A DNA stretch of 29,837 nt from a virus: IMG/VR virus record IMGVR_UViG_3300032053_000362, positions 1 through 29,837 of that record. The stretch is one strand, 5' to 3'. The translations under genes were made by a program, and so were the position numbers. The notes beneath the pieces are model-generated. The model was given only the letters and a program-made list of their open reading frames with translations, searched no databases and was not told where the DNA came from. Of this stretch, positions 1 to 6,639 are shown piece by piece (positions within the stretch are counted from its first letter, which is position 1; the number at the start of each line of letters is the position of its first letter).

Positions 1-472
1 TCGGATCCACTACTGCCTCATATATAAAATAATAATCTACTAAATCATTTGCAGTATTTTGTAATTGAACATATTCATTTATAGTTAGTCTTGAACCACA
101 ATGTTCTCTTTCTGGTTGATCATACCATGCCCGACGAATTGGTTGAGTAAACTTTTTCAAGGCACCTGGTTCTCTCATATGTTTCCATAGGTTTCTAAGT
201 CCACCAAAAACACCAGGCCATGGTTTTGATTTGTATGGAACGGCAGGAGATGGAACAGTAGGAGATGGTACTACAGGACGTTCGGGCAATCCTCCTTTAA
301 CATCTTCAGGCGGTTCCGACTTAGGCAGCTCTTTAGGAGCAGATATATCTGGTGAAGTCACCAAATGCATTTTTGTAGATACATCAATATATAAACCATC
401 AATAATTTTATCAAATTGACTTTCATATTTACCTGTTAATTCTTTAATTTTCTGATCTAAATCATCAGCCAT
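1..472 (-). CDS. Unknown protein with Pro-rich linker, 3' part beyond window
   Basis: The reading frame opens with ATG at 472 and stays open to the window edge, giving 157 residues with the C-terminus missing. An AGGAG ribosome site lies just upstream (about 478-482). The N-terminus (MADDLDQKIKELTGKYE) looks helical and charged. Residues about 60-85 form a proline-rich linker with PSPTVPSPAVP repeats, followed by a basic, aromatic stretch (WPGVFGGLRNLWKHM). I recognise no family. A helical head, a flexible linker and a globular C-terminal part would suit a virion or scaffold protein, but that is inference. It is the last gene of the minus-strand run that follows the actin-like ATPase. Confidence 0.7.
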   Translation of the reverse strand, partial: MADDLDQKIKELTGKYESQFDKIIDGLYIDVSTKMHLVTSPDISAPKELPKSEPPEDVKGGLPERPVVPSPTVPSPAVPYKSKPWPGVFGGLRNLWKHMREPGALKKFTQPIRRAWYDQPEREHCGSRLTINEYVQLQNTANDLVDYYFIYEAVVDP

Positions 473-492
473 AATATTCTCCTATGTCATAT

Positions 493-744
493 CTATATCC
501 CACGAGGAAGAAAATTATGTATCTTTTTTAAAGACATTAAACATGCATCAAAACGATGAAAGTCGCTATTGAGATATTCTAATTGATCAGATTCAAAACT
601 TTGTTCATCGGCTACAGGAACTTCAAATACAAAAGTAGATTTATCCTTTTTGCCAACGACTTTATGGCCAAGCATTAAAAGATAAGCCCCAGCACCCAAA
701 TCTTCAATTTCTTTTCTCATTACTTCTTCATTTTCTTTTTCCAT
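493..744 (-). CDS. Small protein resembling DUF5659
   Basis: 83 residues if started at ATG 744, which has an AAAGGG ribosome site. An in-frame ATG at 759 would add five residues (MKGKK) but has a poorer site. After a charged N-terminus, residues about 15-45 (GAYLLMLGHKVVGKKDK, then STFVFEVP) and a C-terminal helix ending SLKKIHNFL match, from memory, the layout of DUF5659: a helix, a lysine-rich turn, a TFVFE strand, a stretch like YLNSDFHRFDA and a final helix. The family has no assigned function and is common in phages and mobile elements. The start overlaps the end of the 43-residue ORF upstream, in the actin-like operon. Confidence 0.7.
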   Translation of the reverse strand: MEKENEEVMRKEIEDLGAGAYLLMLGHKVVGKKDKSTFVFEVPVADEQSFESDQLEYLNSDFHRFDACLMSLKKIHNFLPRGI

Positions 745-859
745 TTTTTTCCCTTTCATAACTTACTTTAAATGATGGTGGATTAAACAATTTTTTAAAT
801 TCCCGTATTACATCGCAACATTCACAAGCCTCATAATTCATTTCCTCTGTATCTTTCAT
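728..859 (-). CDS. 43-residue Cys-containing small protein
   Basis: Its ATG (859-857) overlaps the TGA stop of the actin-like ATPase gene as ATGA, a typical sign of translational coupling. The 43-residue product, MKDTEEMNYEACECCDVI followed by a basic tail ending REKNGKRK, holds a CxCC cluster that could bind a metal. The frame stops at 728 inside the start of the next gene. Too short to assign to a family. The support is position (exact ATGA coupling) and the absence of any other explanation for the 86 bases between the neighbours. Confidence 0.5.
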   Translation of the reverse strand: MKDTEEMNYEACECCDVIREFKKLFNPPSFKVSYEREKNGKRK

Positions 860-1872
860 GATTTATCCATTGCTTCGGCTGCCAAGAGAGCTCCTCGCGC
901 CACACTTAAAAGAGTATCTTTTGGTTTAATTATATTCCCTACTTGAATTGGAAGCTTTGACTTTTCTAAAATCTCTTTAAACAAATTTTCAAAACCTGGT
1001 GGAGTCGCTGTGCCGCCAGAAATTACAATGTCAATAGGATTATCACTACGAGCCTTATTACTTGTTTCTTCTAATCCTTTTTTAATACCATTAATTGCCT
1101 TCTGAACCATAATTTCATATTGCGCCTTAATTGCCCGCTGCACTAAAGAACTTGATGATTCGCTTAAATTTAATTTTAATTTTTCTTTATTAATATATGC
1201 AATTGATTCTCCTGTAGCTTTAGCTGTCATACGATCCACCCAATCGCCACAGTTAGCAATTGAAAATTGGAAAATTGGATTGCCAAACATTGAAAAACAC
1301 ATATTAACTAATCCAGCCCCAAAAGAGCATCCAATACCCGTCCAATGCTTGGTTGCCAATTCAGCATATATTAAAGCAAGTCCCTCATTAATAGGATATG
1401 GTTTTACTCTATATCCATTTTCATCTTGAAAAGCTTTGAAAATAGCATCCAAAACTTTTCCATGATAATCAGAATCTGTTTCTTCATTAATTGCATTAGC
1501 AGGCACTGAATAAAATAATGTTTCATTTTGATGGTGGATGTTATCTAACAGTCCGTGAATCATAATACTCATAATTTGCTGGGCATGTTTTTCTTTTGGG
1601 TTTAAACATCCATCTTTCATAGGGCGACGTAACTCAATTTGATTCATTGTATATGCTATCTGAATGGCCGCTTCTCCTAAAGCATATGCAACATTATCAT
1701 CTTTTCGTTCAATTAAAGGAACCCCAGCATCTTTCATCATATTAAAAACAAAACGATTTTCAATTGGTATCTCTATGAATGCATTAACTTCTTTTTTATA
1801 AACAAAACTATTATCTTTATCTCTTTTACAAACAACAATATGATATGTCCCACAATCCATCCCAACTGACAT
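856..1872 (-). CDS. Actin/Hsp70-superfamily ATPase (ParM/MreB-like)
   Basis: 338 residues, the usual size for bacterial actins. The five signature segments of the fold can be placed: phosphate-1 near residues 4-12 (GMDCGTYHI), connect-1 near 161-172 (INEGLALIYAEL), phosphate-2 near 179-190 (GIGCSFGAGLVN), the adenosine motif near 283-291 (VISGGTATP) and connect-2 near 323-335 (SVARGALLAAEA). Such proteins bind ATP, and many form filaments that segregate DNA or organise cells. Here the phosphate-2 loop reads CSFGAG where DxGxGT is usual, so the acidic residue is missing and hydrolysis may be altered. The ATG at 1872 has an AAGGAG site inside the end of the preceding gene. Partners may be the 67-residue gene before and the small genes after, as in parMR loci, but no ParR is recognisable. 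A non-filament Hsp70-like role is possible. Confidence 0.8.
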   Translation of the reverse strand: MSVGMDCGTYHIVVCKRDKDNSFVYKKEVNAFIEIPIENRFVFNMMKDAGVPLIERKDDNVAYALGEAAIQIAYTMNQIELRRPMKDGCLNPKEKHAQQIMSIMIHGLLDNIHHQNETLFYSVPANAINEETDSDYHGKVLDAIFKAFQDENGYRVKPYPINEGLALIYAELATKHWTGIGCSFGAGLVNMCFSMFGNPIFQFSIANCGDWVDRMTAKATGESIAYINKEKLKLNLSESSSSLVQRAIKAQYEIMVQKAINGIKKGLEETSNKARSDNPIDIVISGGTATPPGFENLFKEILEKSKLPIQVGNIIKPKDTLLSVARGALLAAEAMDKS

Positions 1873-1874
1873 GT

Positions 1875-2078
1875 TTACATCTCCTTTCCAAACTTGAGTT
1901 TTGAAGAAACAGAGAAATCAGGAACTGCCCAATCAACTTTTTCATCTTCTACTAACGGTACTACTTTTACTACTACATTACCATCATTTAAGTTAATATC
2001 TAGTTGGATCTCTATAAGTATCTTACATTCTCCAGCTTTAGTTTCTGCTGTGACTTTTTTAACTACTTTATTTACCAC
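1875..2078 (-). CDS. 67-residue unknown protein upstream of actin-like ATPase
   Basis: Starts with GTG at 2078, two bases after the stop of the GT9 gene, and stops with TAA two bases before the ATPase start. Its last codons contain the AAGGAG ribosome site of the ATPase. The sequence alternates charged and hydrophobic residues (KILIEIQLDINLNDGNVVVK), which suggests a small beta-rich domain. I do not recognise it. The placement makes it the most obvious candidate partner of the ATPase, but there is no direct evidence. No strong ribosome site is visible, so translation may depend on coupling. Confidence 0.6.
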   Translation of the reverse strand: MVNKVVKKVTAETKAGECKILIEIQLDINLNDGNVVVKVVPLVEDEKVDWAVPDFSVSSKLKFGKEM

Positions 2079-2080
2079 AA

Positions 2081-2872
2081 TTATAATATAGTTGACTGAG
2101 GGTATTTTTTCATCATTTTTTTAACCGCACCTATAATCATACCCACAGTAATTTCTGTTAAACATGGTTTTGGAATTGCATTAGTTTTAGTGCAATTAGG
2201 CCAATTATAACATGGTCCGCATATCCATTGTGGATCAAGCGCACGATGTTTTTGTACTACAGTAACAGTAGGATAGTTCTGACAATATACCAATCCATCG
2301 GCAAACGTAAAGATCCCTACAGTAGGTTTTTTTAATCCTCCAGCAACATGAATTTGTGCTGTATCTACGCTAATTATATAATCACAAGCTGATGTAAGAC
2401 CAAATAACTGCAGAATTGTAGTGCGAATAATTGGCACATCCATTTCTATTAACTTAGAAACTGGGCCTACATGACTTGCCAAAACGAAACAATTCATATT
2501 TCTTAACTCTTTTATTACTCCTTCTATTTGCCAATCTAACAAATTTTTAGCAATCATTGCAGAAATCGGACAAAGCAATACAATTGGCCCTTTATGTGTT
2601 TGCCTATAATAATCTACAGTATTTTTACCATATTCCATACTCTCAGGGCTAACTCTTAAATGCATGTTGTGATGTTTTAGCTCTACGCCGCAATGATTAG
2701 CCCAAATATCACTTCTATTTAAACCAGAATATGGTGACATGGCTATTTCATAACGATTGCATGCTGAGGTTGTATTATAAGAAATATTATAATCTGCAAG
2801 ATCAATTTTATCACTGTTTACCACTTCATCGACAAATGGATGATCTTTAACGGCGTCGAAATAACAAGGCAA
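2081..2872 (-). CDS. GT9-type (heptosyltransferase-like) glycosyltransferase, C-terminal part
   Basis: 263 residues from a TTG at 2872, but the frame is open further up and clearly continues the ORF at 2902-3078. The C-terminal GT-B domain shows the GT9 nucleotide-sugar signature SVDTAQIHVAGGLKKPTVGIF at about residues 169-189, followed by a CGPC...C cysteine cluster often seen in this family. GT9 enzymes move ADP-heptose or similar sugars onto lipopolysaccharide or other acceptors. The usual N-terminal loop (VGGLGDI) lies in the other frame upstream. The sequence IDPDIKIVFATLPCYFDAV runs across the TTG, so TTG is probably not the true start. With a -1 shift at 2908-2914 the joined protein would be about 332 residues, normal for the family. 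Otherwise the gene is a pseudogene or carries a read error. Confidence 0.75.
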   Translation of the reverse strand: MPCYFDAVKDHPFVDEVVNSDKIDLADYNISYNTTSACNRYEIAMSPYSGLNRSDIWANHCGVELKHHNMHLRVSPESMEYGKNTVDYYRQTHKGPIVLLCPISAMIAKNLLDWQIEGVIKELRNMNCFVLASHVGPVSKLIEMDVPIIRTTILQLFGLTSACDYIISVDTAQIHVAGGLKKPTVGIFTFADGLVYCQNYPTVTVVQKHRALDPQWICGPCYNWPNCTKTNAIPKPCLTEITVGMIIGAVKKMMKKYPQSTIL

Positions 2873-2901
2873 AGTAGCAAATACTATCTTTATATCTGGA
2901 T

Positions 2902-3078
2902 CTATTCGTTTAAAATCCCAAACATCATGCGATGAATTAGAATGTCTCCCAATCCACCTACGGCTCTGATAATAACAATTTTGTCTTTTCTTTGATAAAA
3001 TTCACGAAGAGATACAGGTCGTGGAATTTTCAGCACATTCCTTTGATTACTTTTTTGACCGACAATTCTTTTTCGCAT
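2902..3078 (-). CDS. GT9 glycosyltransferase, N-terminal part (frame 0)
   Basis: A 58-residue ORF from ATG 3078 to TAG 2902. Its last third, KIVIIRAVGGLGDILIHRMM, is the typical start of a GT9/GT-B glycosyltransferase (hydrophobic strand, then GGLGD loop). Two codons before the TAG the frame passes through T TTA AAC, and the -1 frame after that point continues directly into the rest of the enzyme (RIDPDIKIVF). It lies just after a terminator (3091-3120), and no clear ribosome site or promoter is visible upstream. I interpret this as the first part of a split GT9 gene. Confidence 0.65.
   Translation of the reverse strand: MRKRIVGQKSNQRNVLKIPRPVSLREFYQRKDKIVIIRAVGGLGDILIHRMMFGILNE
2908..2914 (-). 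other. Candidate -1 ribosomal frameshift site (T TTA AAC)
   Basis: On the minus strand the zero frame reads ATT TTA AAC GAA TAG. The heptamer T TTA AAC fits the X XXY YYZ rule in phase and is a well-known -1 slippery sequence. Slipping by one base gives TTT AAA CGA ATA GAT, exactly the frame of the GT9 C-terminal part. A weak 7-pair stem with one bulge can be drawn about 16 bases downstream (AAAG-A-TAG / CTA-CTTT), farther than usual. A lost base near GGGATTTT (for example GAGGAT becoming GGGAT) would also explain the break. Confidence 0.45.
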
Positions 3079-3090
3079 ATCATAAAATAG

Positions 3091-3120
3091 AAAAGGCCGT
3101 TTAAAATTAAACGGCCTTTT
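3091..3120 (-). terminator. Palindromic Rho-independent terminator
   Basis: Perfect inverted repeat with 14-base arms (AAAAGGCCGTTTAA and its complement) around two bases, GC-rich in the middle and ending in a T-run on both strands. It lies 17 bases after the stop of the 195-residue gene and 13 bases before the GT9 N-terminal ORF, so it separates the two. Confidence 0.85.
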
Positions 3121-3136
3121 TCTACTCCATCAGAAA

Positions 3137-3724
3137 TTAAGTGTTACATATTGATCTTACGGCACACAGAATCTCGATATTTACTGCCTGAGCACCAGAC
3201 AGGTTATTGGCTACTTCCACCATAGAAATCTGCAAATCACCAGCATTAAATACTTGGAACGAAGCTCGCTCCAAAGTAAAAATGGCTGTGGTCAGGCCAT
3301 TTAAACGAACCTGAACATCTGTAGCGGATGCATCATTGGTAATTTGAAGGAATGTAGCATACCCTCCGGTATCGGTCAAAATATCAAATTGATTTTGAGC
3401 AAAAGTGGTACCAGGGAACACGGTCTTGGCGAAGGTATAAGGGAATGTATTCTCTGTGGAATCTACAGACCAAACACTATTGTCATCAGACAAAATGGTG
3501 AGAATTGCATCCTCTAAGGATACTTGAGGGTAGCAAAACCTTTTGTAATAATTACAATCTTGGAATGTATCCCCATCCTTTAGTTTGCGATTTACTTTGC
3601 CTGGTCCCATGACATAAATAGTACGTTGTCTACTGGTCATAAGTTGCGTCATTACATTGTTTACTGGATATACATCAAGCAAACCTTGTGATCTGTTGTT
3701 TAAATTAACTTGGAAAATACTCAT
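3137..3724 (-). CDS. Unknown, probably abundant virion-type protein
   Basis: 195 residues from ATG 3724, which has an AGGAG site eight bases upstream. A GTG at 3733 sits on that site and is less likely. I recognise no family. The N-terminus has MTSRQRTIYVMGPGKVNRKL. The second half is rich in Thr, Asn and small hydrophobics (beta-type), ending CAVRSICNT. Two facts suggest high expression: it is followed directly by a strong terminator, and its base composition is higher in G+C than its neighbours (27 of 60 in the line 3181-3240). A structural or decoration protein is a reasonable guess, but nothing in the sequence proves it. Confidence 0.75.
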   Translation of the reverse strand: MSIFQVNLNNRSQGLLDVYPVNNVMTQLMTSRQRTIYVMGPGKVNRKLKDGDTFQDCNYYKRFCYPQVSLEDAILTILSDDNSVWSVDSTENTFPYTFAKTVFPGTTFAQNQFDILTDTGGYATFLQITNDASATDVQVRLNGLTTAIFTLERASFQVFNAGDLQISMVEVANNLSGAQAVNIEILCAVRSICNT

Positions 3725-3779
3725 TTGTTTCACTCCTATATTCTATTTTGTAATTGGCAGTTCTGACTTATATATGCTT

Positions 3780-4388
3780 CTAAAAATAAATCTCACCATC
3801 AGGAAATAATTTTTTATACAATTCTGTCCCTAAGCCTGTTGGAATCAAAGTTGTCCTAATACCTTGAATCGCTGCTGTAAATAATTGTTCATTTTCAGGT
3901 CCTATAACCCAGGTTGCTTTAGAAATATCACTATTTAAACCCACTGAATATCCTTGATGAAAAACAAAATTACTAATTTGGTCTATATTATGAATTAACC
4001 CAGTAGGAAGAATAGCATTTGTACAAATTACACAATGTCGCACATCAGATTGTTTTATTTTTGGTGGTTCCAAATAAGATAATTGAAGATTTGATTCCTG
4101 AATTAATTGCAATACTGGATGATTTTTTAAATCACATCTTAATTCCCTAATATAAGCAACTTCTTTCTTTCTGGTGTTTAATTCACTTCCGAATATAATT
4201 CGTTCTTTTTTATCAATAAAACGAATACAATCATCCCTGCAAGATATGTAAATTTCTATTCCTGGAAATTCTTTTTCGATAGCAGGGCGTAAATATAATA
4301 ATTGGACAATATATTCCGCACATGGTCCATAATACGCTATACAATACCTGTTTTTAATTTTACTATATTGTGGAAATGGTACTGCCAT
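3780..4388 (-). CDS. Unknown protein, possible degenerate GT-B glycosyltransferase
   Basis: 202 residues. The N-terminal stretch YCIAYYGPCAEYIVQLLYLR followed by EFPGIEIYISCRDD resembles the first Rossmann-like unit of GT9/GT-B enzymes (loop, helix of arriving substrate, 'P..EI' strand). The C-terminus (GPENEQLFTAAIQGIRTTLI) resembles the GT9 region where a conserved loop and helix precede a strand. The protein is much shorter than a full GT-B enzyme (about 330 residues), and the usual DTGxxH residues are absent. It may be a reduced or inactive glycosyltransferase. No clear ribosome site precedes ATG 4388. The gene ends in TAG. Confidence 0.6.
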   Translation of the reverse strand: MAVPFPQYSKIKNRYCIAYYGPCAEYIVQLLYLRPAIEKEFPGIEIYISCRDDCIRFIDKKERIIFGSELNTRKKEVAYIRELRCDLKNHPVLQLIQESNLQLSYLEPPKIKQSDVRHCVICTNAILPTGLIHNIDQISNFVFHQGYSVGLNSDISKATWVIGPENEQLFTAAIQGIRTTLIPTGLGTELYKKLFPDGEIYF

Positions 4389-4563
4389 GAATCAATCCGA
4401 TATTGAGGAAATTAAAGAAACTTTAGATATATTCATTATACAATTTGGCAATTATGATGCTTATACTAAATTAGCTTTGGAAACTTTTTTTGAACTAATA
4501 TATTTAACGAAAAATGGAAAAAATTTATCTTTACATGGGGAGACGGGACAAAAGAGGACTTAA
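4387..4563 (+). CDS. 58-residue small acidic protein (tentative)
   Basis: An uninterrupted frame from ATG 4387 to TAA 4563. It begins MNQSDIEEIKETLDIFIIQF and continues as an amphipathic helical sequence, which looks like real protein rather than a shadow. Its start codon overlaps the start codon of the gene on the opposite strand (4388-4386), and its end overlaps the next plus-strand gene by 50 bases. No strong ribosome site is seen. Without it, 4389-4513 would be empty. Confidence 0.4.
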   Translation: MNQSDIEEIKETLDIFIIQFGNYDAYTKLALETFFELIYLTKNGKNLSLHGETGQKRT

Positions 4564-4873
4564 GATATTGACAATATTTTCTGGAAATTCCTTAGCCAGG
4601 ACAAGAATCGAGGATATTAAAGTCTTACGATTACCCTCAGCAGTAGAAAATTCGCTTGTCAAGATAACACATGATAATCGTTTTTTATGGGAAGTATGGA
4701 TGGAAAGTGCTTCTAATTATACAGAACTAAAAGAAAAATTAAGGAAAAGAGGATATAAAAACCTACCGATGCGATTAGATCAAATGTATCACTCTATAAC
4801 CCAAACATTAAATCCAGATCTTAAATCGTTTGAAAAAAAACCAAAGAAAATGCTTCAAAGAAATAAAAAATAA
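4514..4873 (+). CDS. Unknown basic 119-residue protein
   Basis: Starts at ATG 4514 (a second in-frame ATG at 4535 would remove seven residues). No good ribosome site is visible for either. The protein is mixed alpha/beta in appearance, with RIEDIKVLRLPSAVENSLVK, then FLWEVWMES and a Lys/Arg-rich C-terminus (KSFEKKPKKMLQRNKK) that suggests nucleic-acid contact. No family recognised. It is convergent with the gene at 4876-5505, the stops being two bases apart, and belongs to the minority of plus-strand genes in this window. Confidence 0.6.
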   Translation: MEKIYLYMGRRDKRGLKILTIFSGNSLARTRIEDIKVLRLPSAVENSLVKITHDNRFLWEVWMESASNYTELKEKLRKRGYKNLPMRLDQMYHSITQTLNPDLKSFEKKPKKMLQRNKK

Positions 4874-4888
4874 AATCATTTTGATTTT
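4872..4888. terminator. Weak AT-rich hairpin between convergent genes
   Basis: AAAATCA-TTT-TGATTTT, a 7-pair stem followed by further T residues on the plus strand. It lies over the stops of the two convergent genes. It has almost no G+C, so its strength as a terminator is doubtful. Confidence 0.3.
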
Positions 4889-5505
4889 TTCCAATCGTAC
4901 CTGGCTTGACTTTTGCGAACTTCAAAACTGGTCAATTTATCTTTTGGATCTGAGATAGCACCAAAATACTTCCTAGTGAAATCCATAAGAGCAGCAAATA
5001 GATTTGGTTTCTGTCCACGAAAATCTTTATCTACCCAAACGGTATCGACATAGCTTCCTACCCATGATACACCACCGATTGGATACTCAGATAATGCTCG
5101 TTGTTTAGTGAATGGTTTAATTCCTTGCCAAAAAGCAAGTAATCTGTGCCTTGGTTTGTCATATTTCGGATTATTTGGATTCACAGATTTAATTGTTTTA
5201 ACATGAACAAAAGCCACTCTCCTTTCTGGTCTAATAATTTCGCTTGAAAATTTAGTGGTGGGAATAATTACAGCATCTGGAATAAAATCAGCTATTTTTT
5301 CTTCGCCAACAAACCAATTGCTAATTTGCGGTGAAATTAATTTCTCTGCTGCCGTTCCAGTTTCTTTTCCTGAATGCACTCGCCATCTTGTATAATTTTC
5401 TGGAGATTTAAATCTTTTAATCCATGCAGTATTAATGGGCTCTTCTTTGGTAGCAAATGGGAACATTCTTTGAAGTTCTGCTTCTAACCATTGTTTGAAT
5501 TTCAT
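4876..5505 (-). CDS. Unknown protein, possible GNAT-like fold
   Basis: 209 residues from ATG 5505, whose ATG overlaps the preceding stop as ATGA and has a GAGAAG site. A TTG at 5520 is an alternative. The C-terminal half holds WVGSYVDTVWVDKDFRGQKP followed by a helix (LFAALMDFTRKYF). This resembles the strand, RGxxxG-type turn and helix of acetyl-CoA-binding GNAT proteins, though the last glycine is replaced. The middle region contains PERRVAFVHVKTIKS and KPRHRLLAFWQGIK. Function and substrate are unknown. It is the last gene of the long fibre operon. Confidence 0.6.
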   Translation of the reverse strand: MKFKQWLEAELQRMFPFATKEEPINTAWIKRFKSPENYTRWRVHSGKETGTAAEKLISPQISNWFVGEEKIADFIPDAVIIPTTKFSSEIIRPERRVAFVHVKTIKSVNPNNPKYDKPRHRLLAFWQGIKPFTKQRALSEYPIGGVSWVGSYVDTVWVDKDFRGQKPNLFAALMDFTRKYFGAISDPKDKLTSFEVRKSQARYDWKKSK

Positions 5506-5789
5506 CTTCTTCTCACGCAATTTTCTGGAATAGAGAATGACCCGTTATTGACTTCTATAACAAGATGTTTGCCATCTATATCAACGACAACTCCTCCATG
5601 TTTTGAAAAATCATTAACCAATTCTTCTAATGTTCCATCTCTAACGCAAATATAAGGTGCTAATTTTCGTTTTGGAATGTTAGAATCTACAGAGATACCT
5701 ATATAATTAATTCTGGGTATTGCTGAAGAAAACCCGTTTTGTTGTAGCATCCATTTCTTAAAATCATCAAATGAGAAATTGTCATTCAT
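5502..5789 (-). CDS. Unknown 95-residue protein
   Basis: ATG 5789 overlaps the end of the DUF115-like gene by eight bases, and its own TGA overlaps the next ATG, so it is coupled on both sides. It begins with a helical segment (FDDFKKWMLQQNGFSS), followed by a strand-rich part (YICVRDGTLEELVNDFSKHG, then GGVVVDIDGKHLVIEVNNGS). No family recognised. The context is the fibre/sugar-enzyme operon. Confidence 0.65.
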   Translation of the reverse strand: MNDNFSFDDFKKWMLQQNGFSSAIPRINYIGISVDSNIPKRKLAPYICVRDGTLEELVNDFSKHGGVVVDIDGKHLVIEVNNGSFSIPENCVRRR

Positions 5790-6639
5790 TATTCTTAAAA
5801 AATTCTGTAATCTTGTCTGATGTTATATATGTTGCGTTTTCTAACTTTTTACCATTAGAACAATCAGCTACAGAAATATTTACTTTTTTTAACCAAAATA
5901 ATATTGCATCTATAATGTTTTGAGAAATTAGATGTTGCGGATAACACCACAAACCATTTTCCAATTGTTGACTTGCTGGGCGCTCACTTTCAAAAGATCC
6001 ATCACAACAAAATAACAGGATTTTCTTAGCTCCCATTTTATATGCTAATCCAATAGCTGCACATATCGGATTTCTATAATCATCTATAAGAAAATCTGCA
6101 CTATTTGTTAACCCACAATAATCTTCATTTATTACTGGATAATACACAACAGTTCCCCCTCGATATAAAGAAGCAAATTCATAATTTGTCCTAGATGAAG
6201 CAATACATGGAGGGTAATAATTGTGCTTTACTGGCAAGAACTTCTTGCATTCAGGATATGGATTATTAACTATATACCAGTTAATAGGCCGAAGTAATTC
6301 TCTCGGACAATTCTTGCCAACAAGTCCCCAATTGGCTAAAGCCCCATTAACAGCCAAAATTGCTATTTCTTTAAAAGGAAATTGTGATAATAATTTGTGT
6401 CTTTCCAGGAAATTATATCCATCCGATATTATTATAAAATTTTCTATATAAGAACTTATTTCAAGATTTTGTAATTTATTTTTTTTATTTCTAAATTCAT
6501 TTTCAAGCAATAAATTATAGTCTTTTAAAAAACTATTATTTATATCAATTGGTAAAGAATCCTGTTTACATAGATTGCGCACCCACACGCCATCTTCCGT
6601 AAGGAGATATTCATTTGTATTTTTCTTTTTAATTCTCAT
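5782..6639 (-). CDS. DUF115/MptE-like (Maf-type) protein, possible glycan transfer
   Basis: 285 residues. Residues about 66-80 (ENFIIISDGYNFLE) and 189-214 (strand/helix NPICAAIGLAYKMGAKKI, then LLFCCDGS) resemble the DUF115 (MAF_flag10 / MptE-like) Rossmann-type domain, in which a helix 'A..lA...Ga..I.l.G.D' follows a strand. Members transfer nonulosonic acids to flagellin (Maf) or pyrophosphorylate pterins. The match is from memory and only partial. Its ATG overlaps the TGA of the repeat-fibre gene (ATGA at 6639-6636), so the two products should be made together. This supports a role in modifying that fibre, which is inference. Confidence 0.65.
   Translation of the reverse strand: MRIKKKNTNEYLLTEDGVWVRNLCKQDSLPIDINNSFLKDYNLLLENEFRNKKNKLQNLEISSYIENFIIISDGYNFLERHKLLSQFPFKEIAILAVNGALANWGLVGKNCPRELLRPINWYIVNNPYPECKKFLPVKHNYYPPCIASSRTNYEFASLYRGGTVVYYPVINEDYCGLTNSADFLIDDYRNPICAAIGLAYKMGAKKILLFCCDGSFESERPASQQLENGLWCYPQHLISQNIIDAILFWLKKVNISVADCSNGKKLENATYITSDKITEFFKNNE

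Noticed and set aside
1894-2091. Plus-strand 65-codon frame opposite the 67-residue gene
   Set aside because: It is antisense to a gene that fits exactly between its two neighbours. It is rich in Thr and Ser as expected for a shadow of a Lys/Val-rich frame.
2902-2904. TAG as a recoded sense codon (alternative genetic code)
   Set aside because: Reading through this TAG meets a TAA three codons later, and other genes (for example 3780-4388) end in TAG with normal lengths. The frame continues only in -1.
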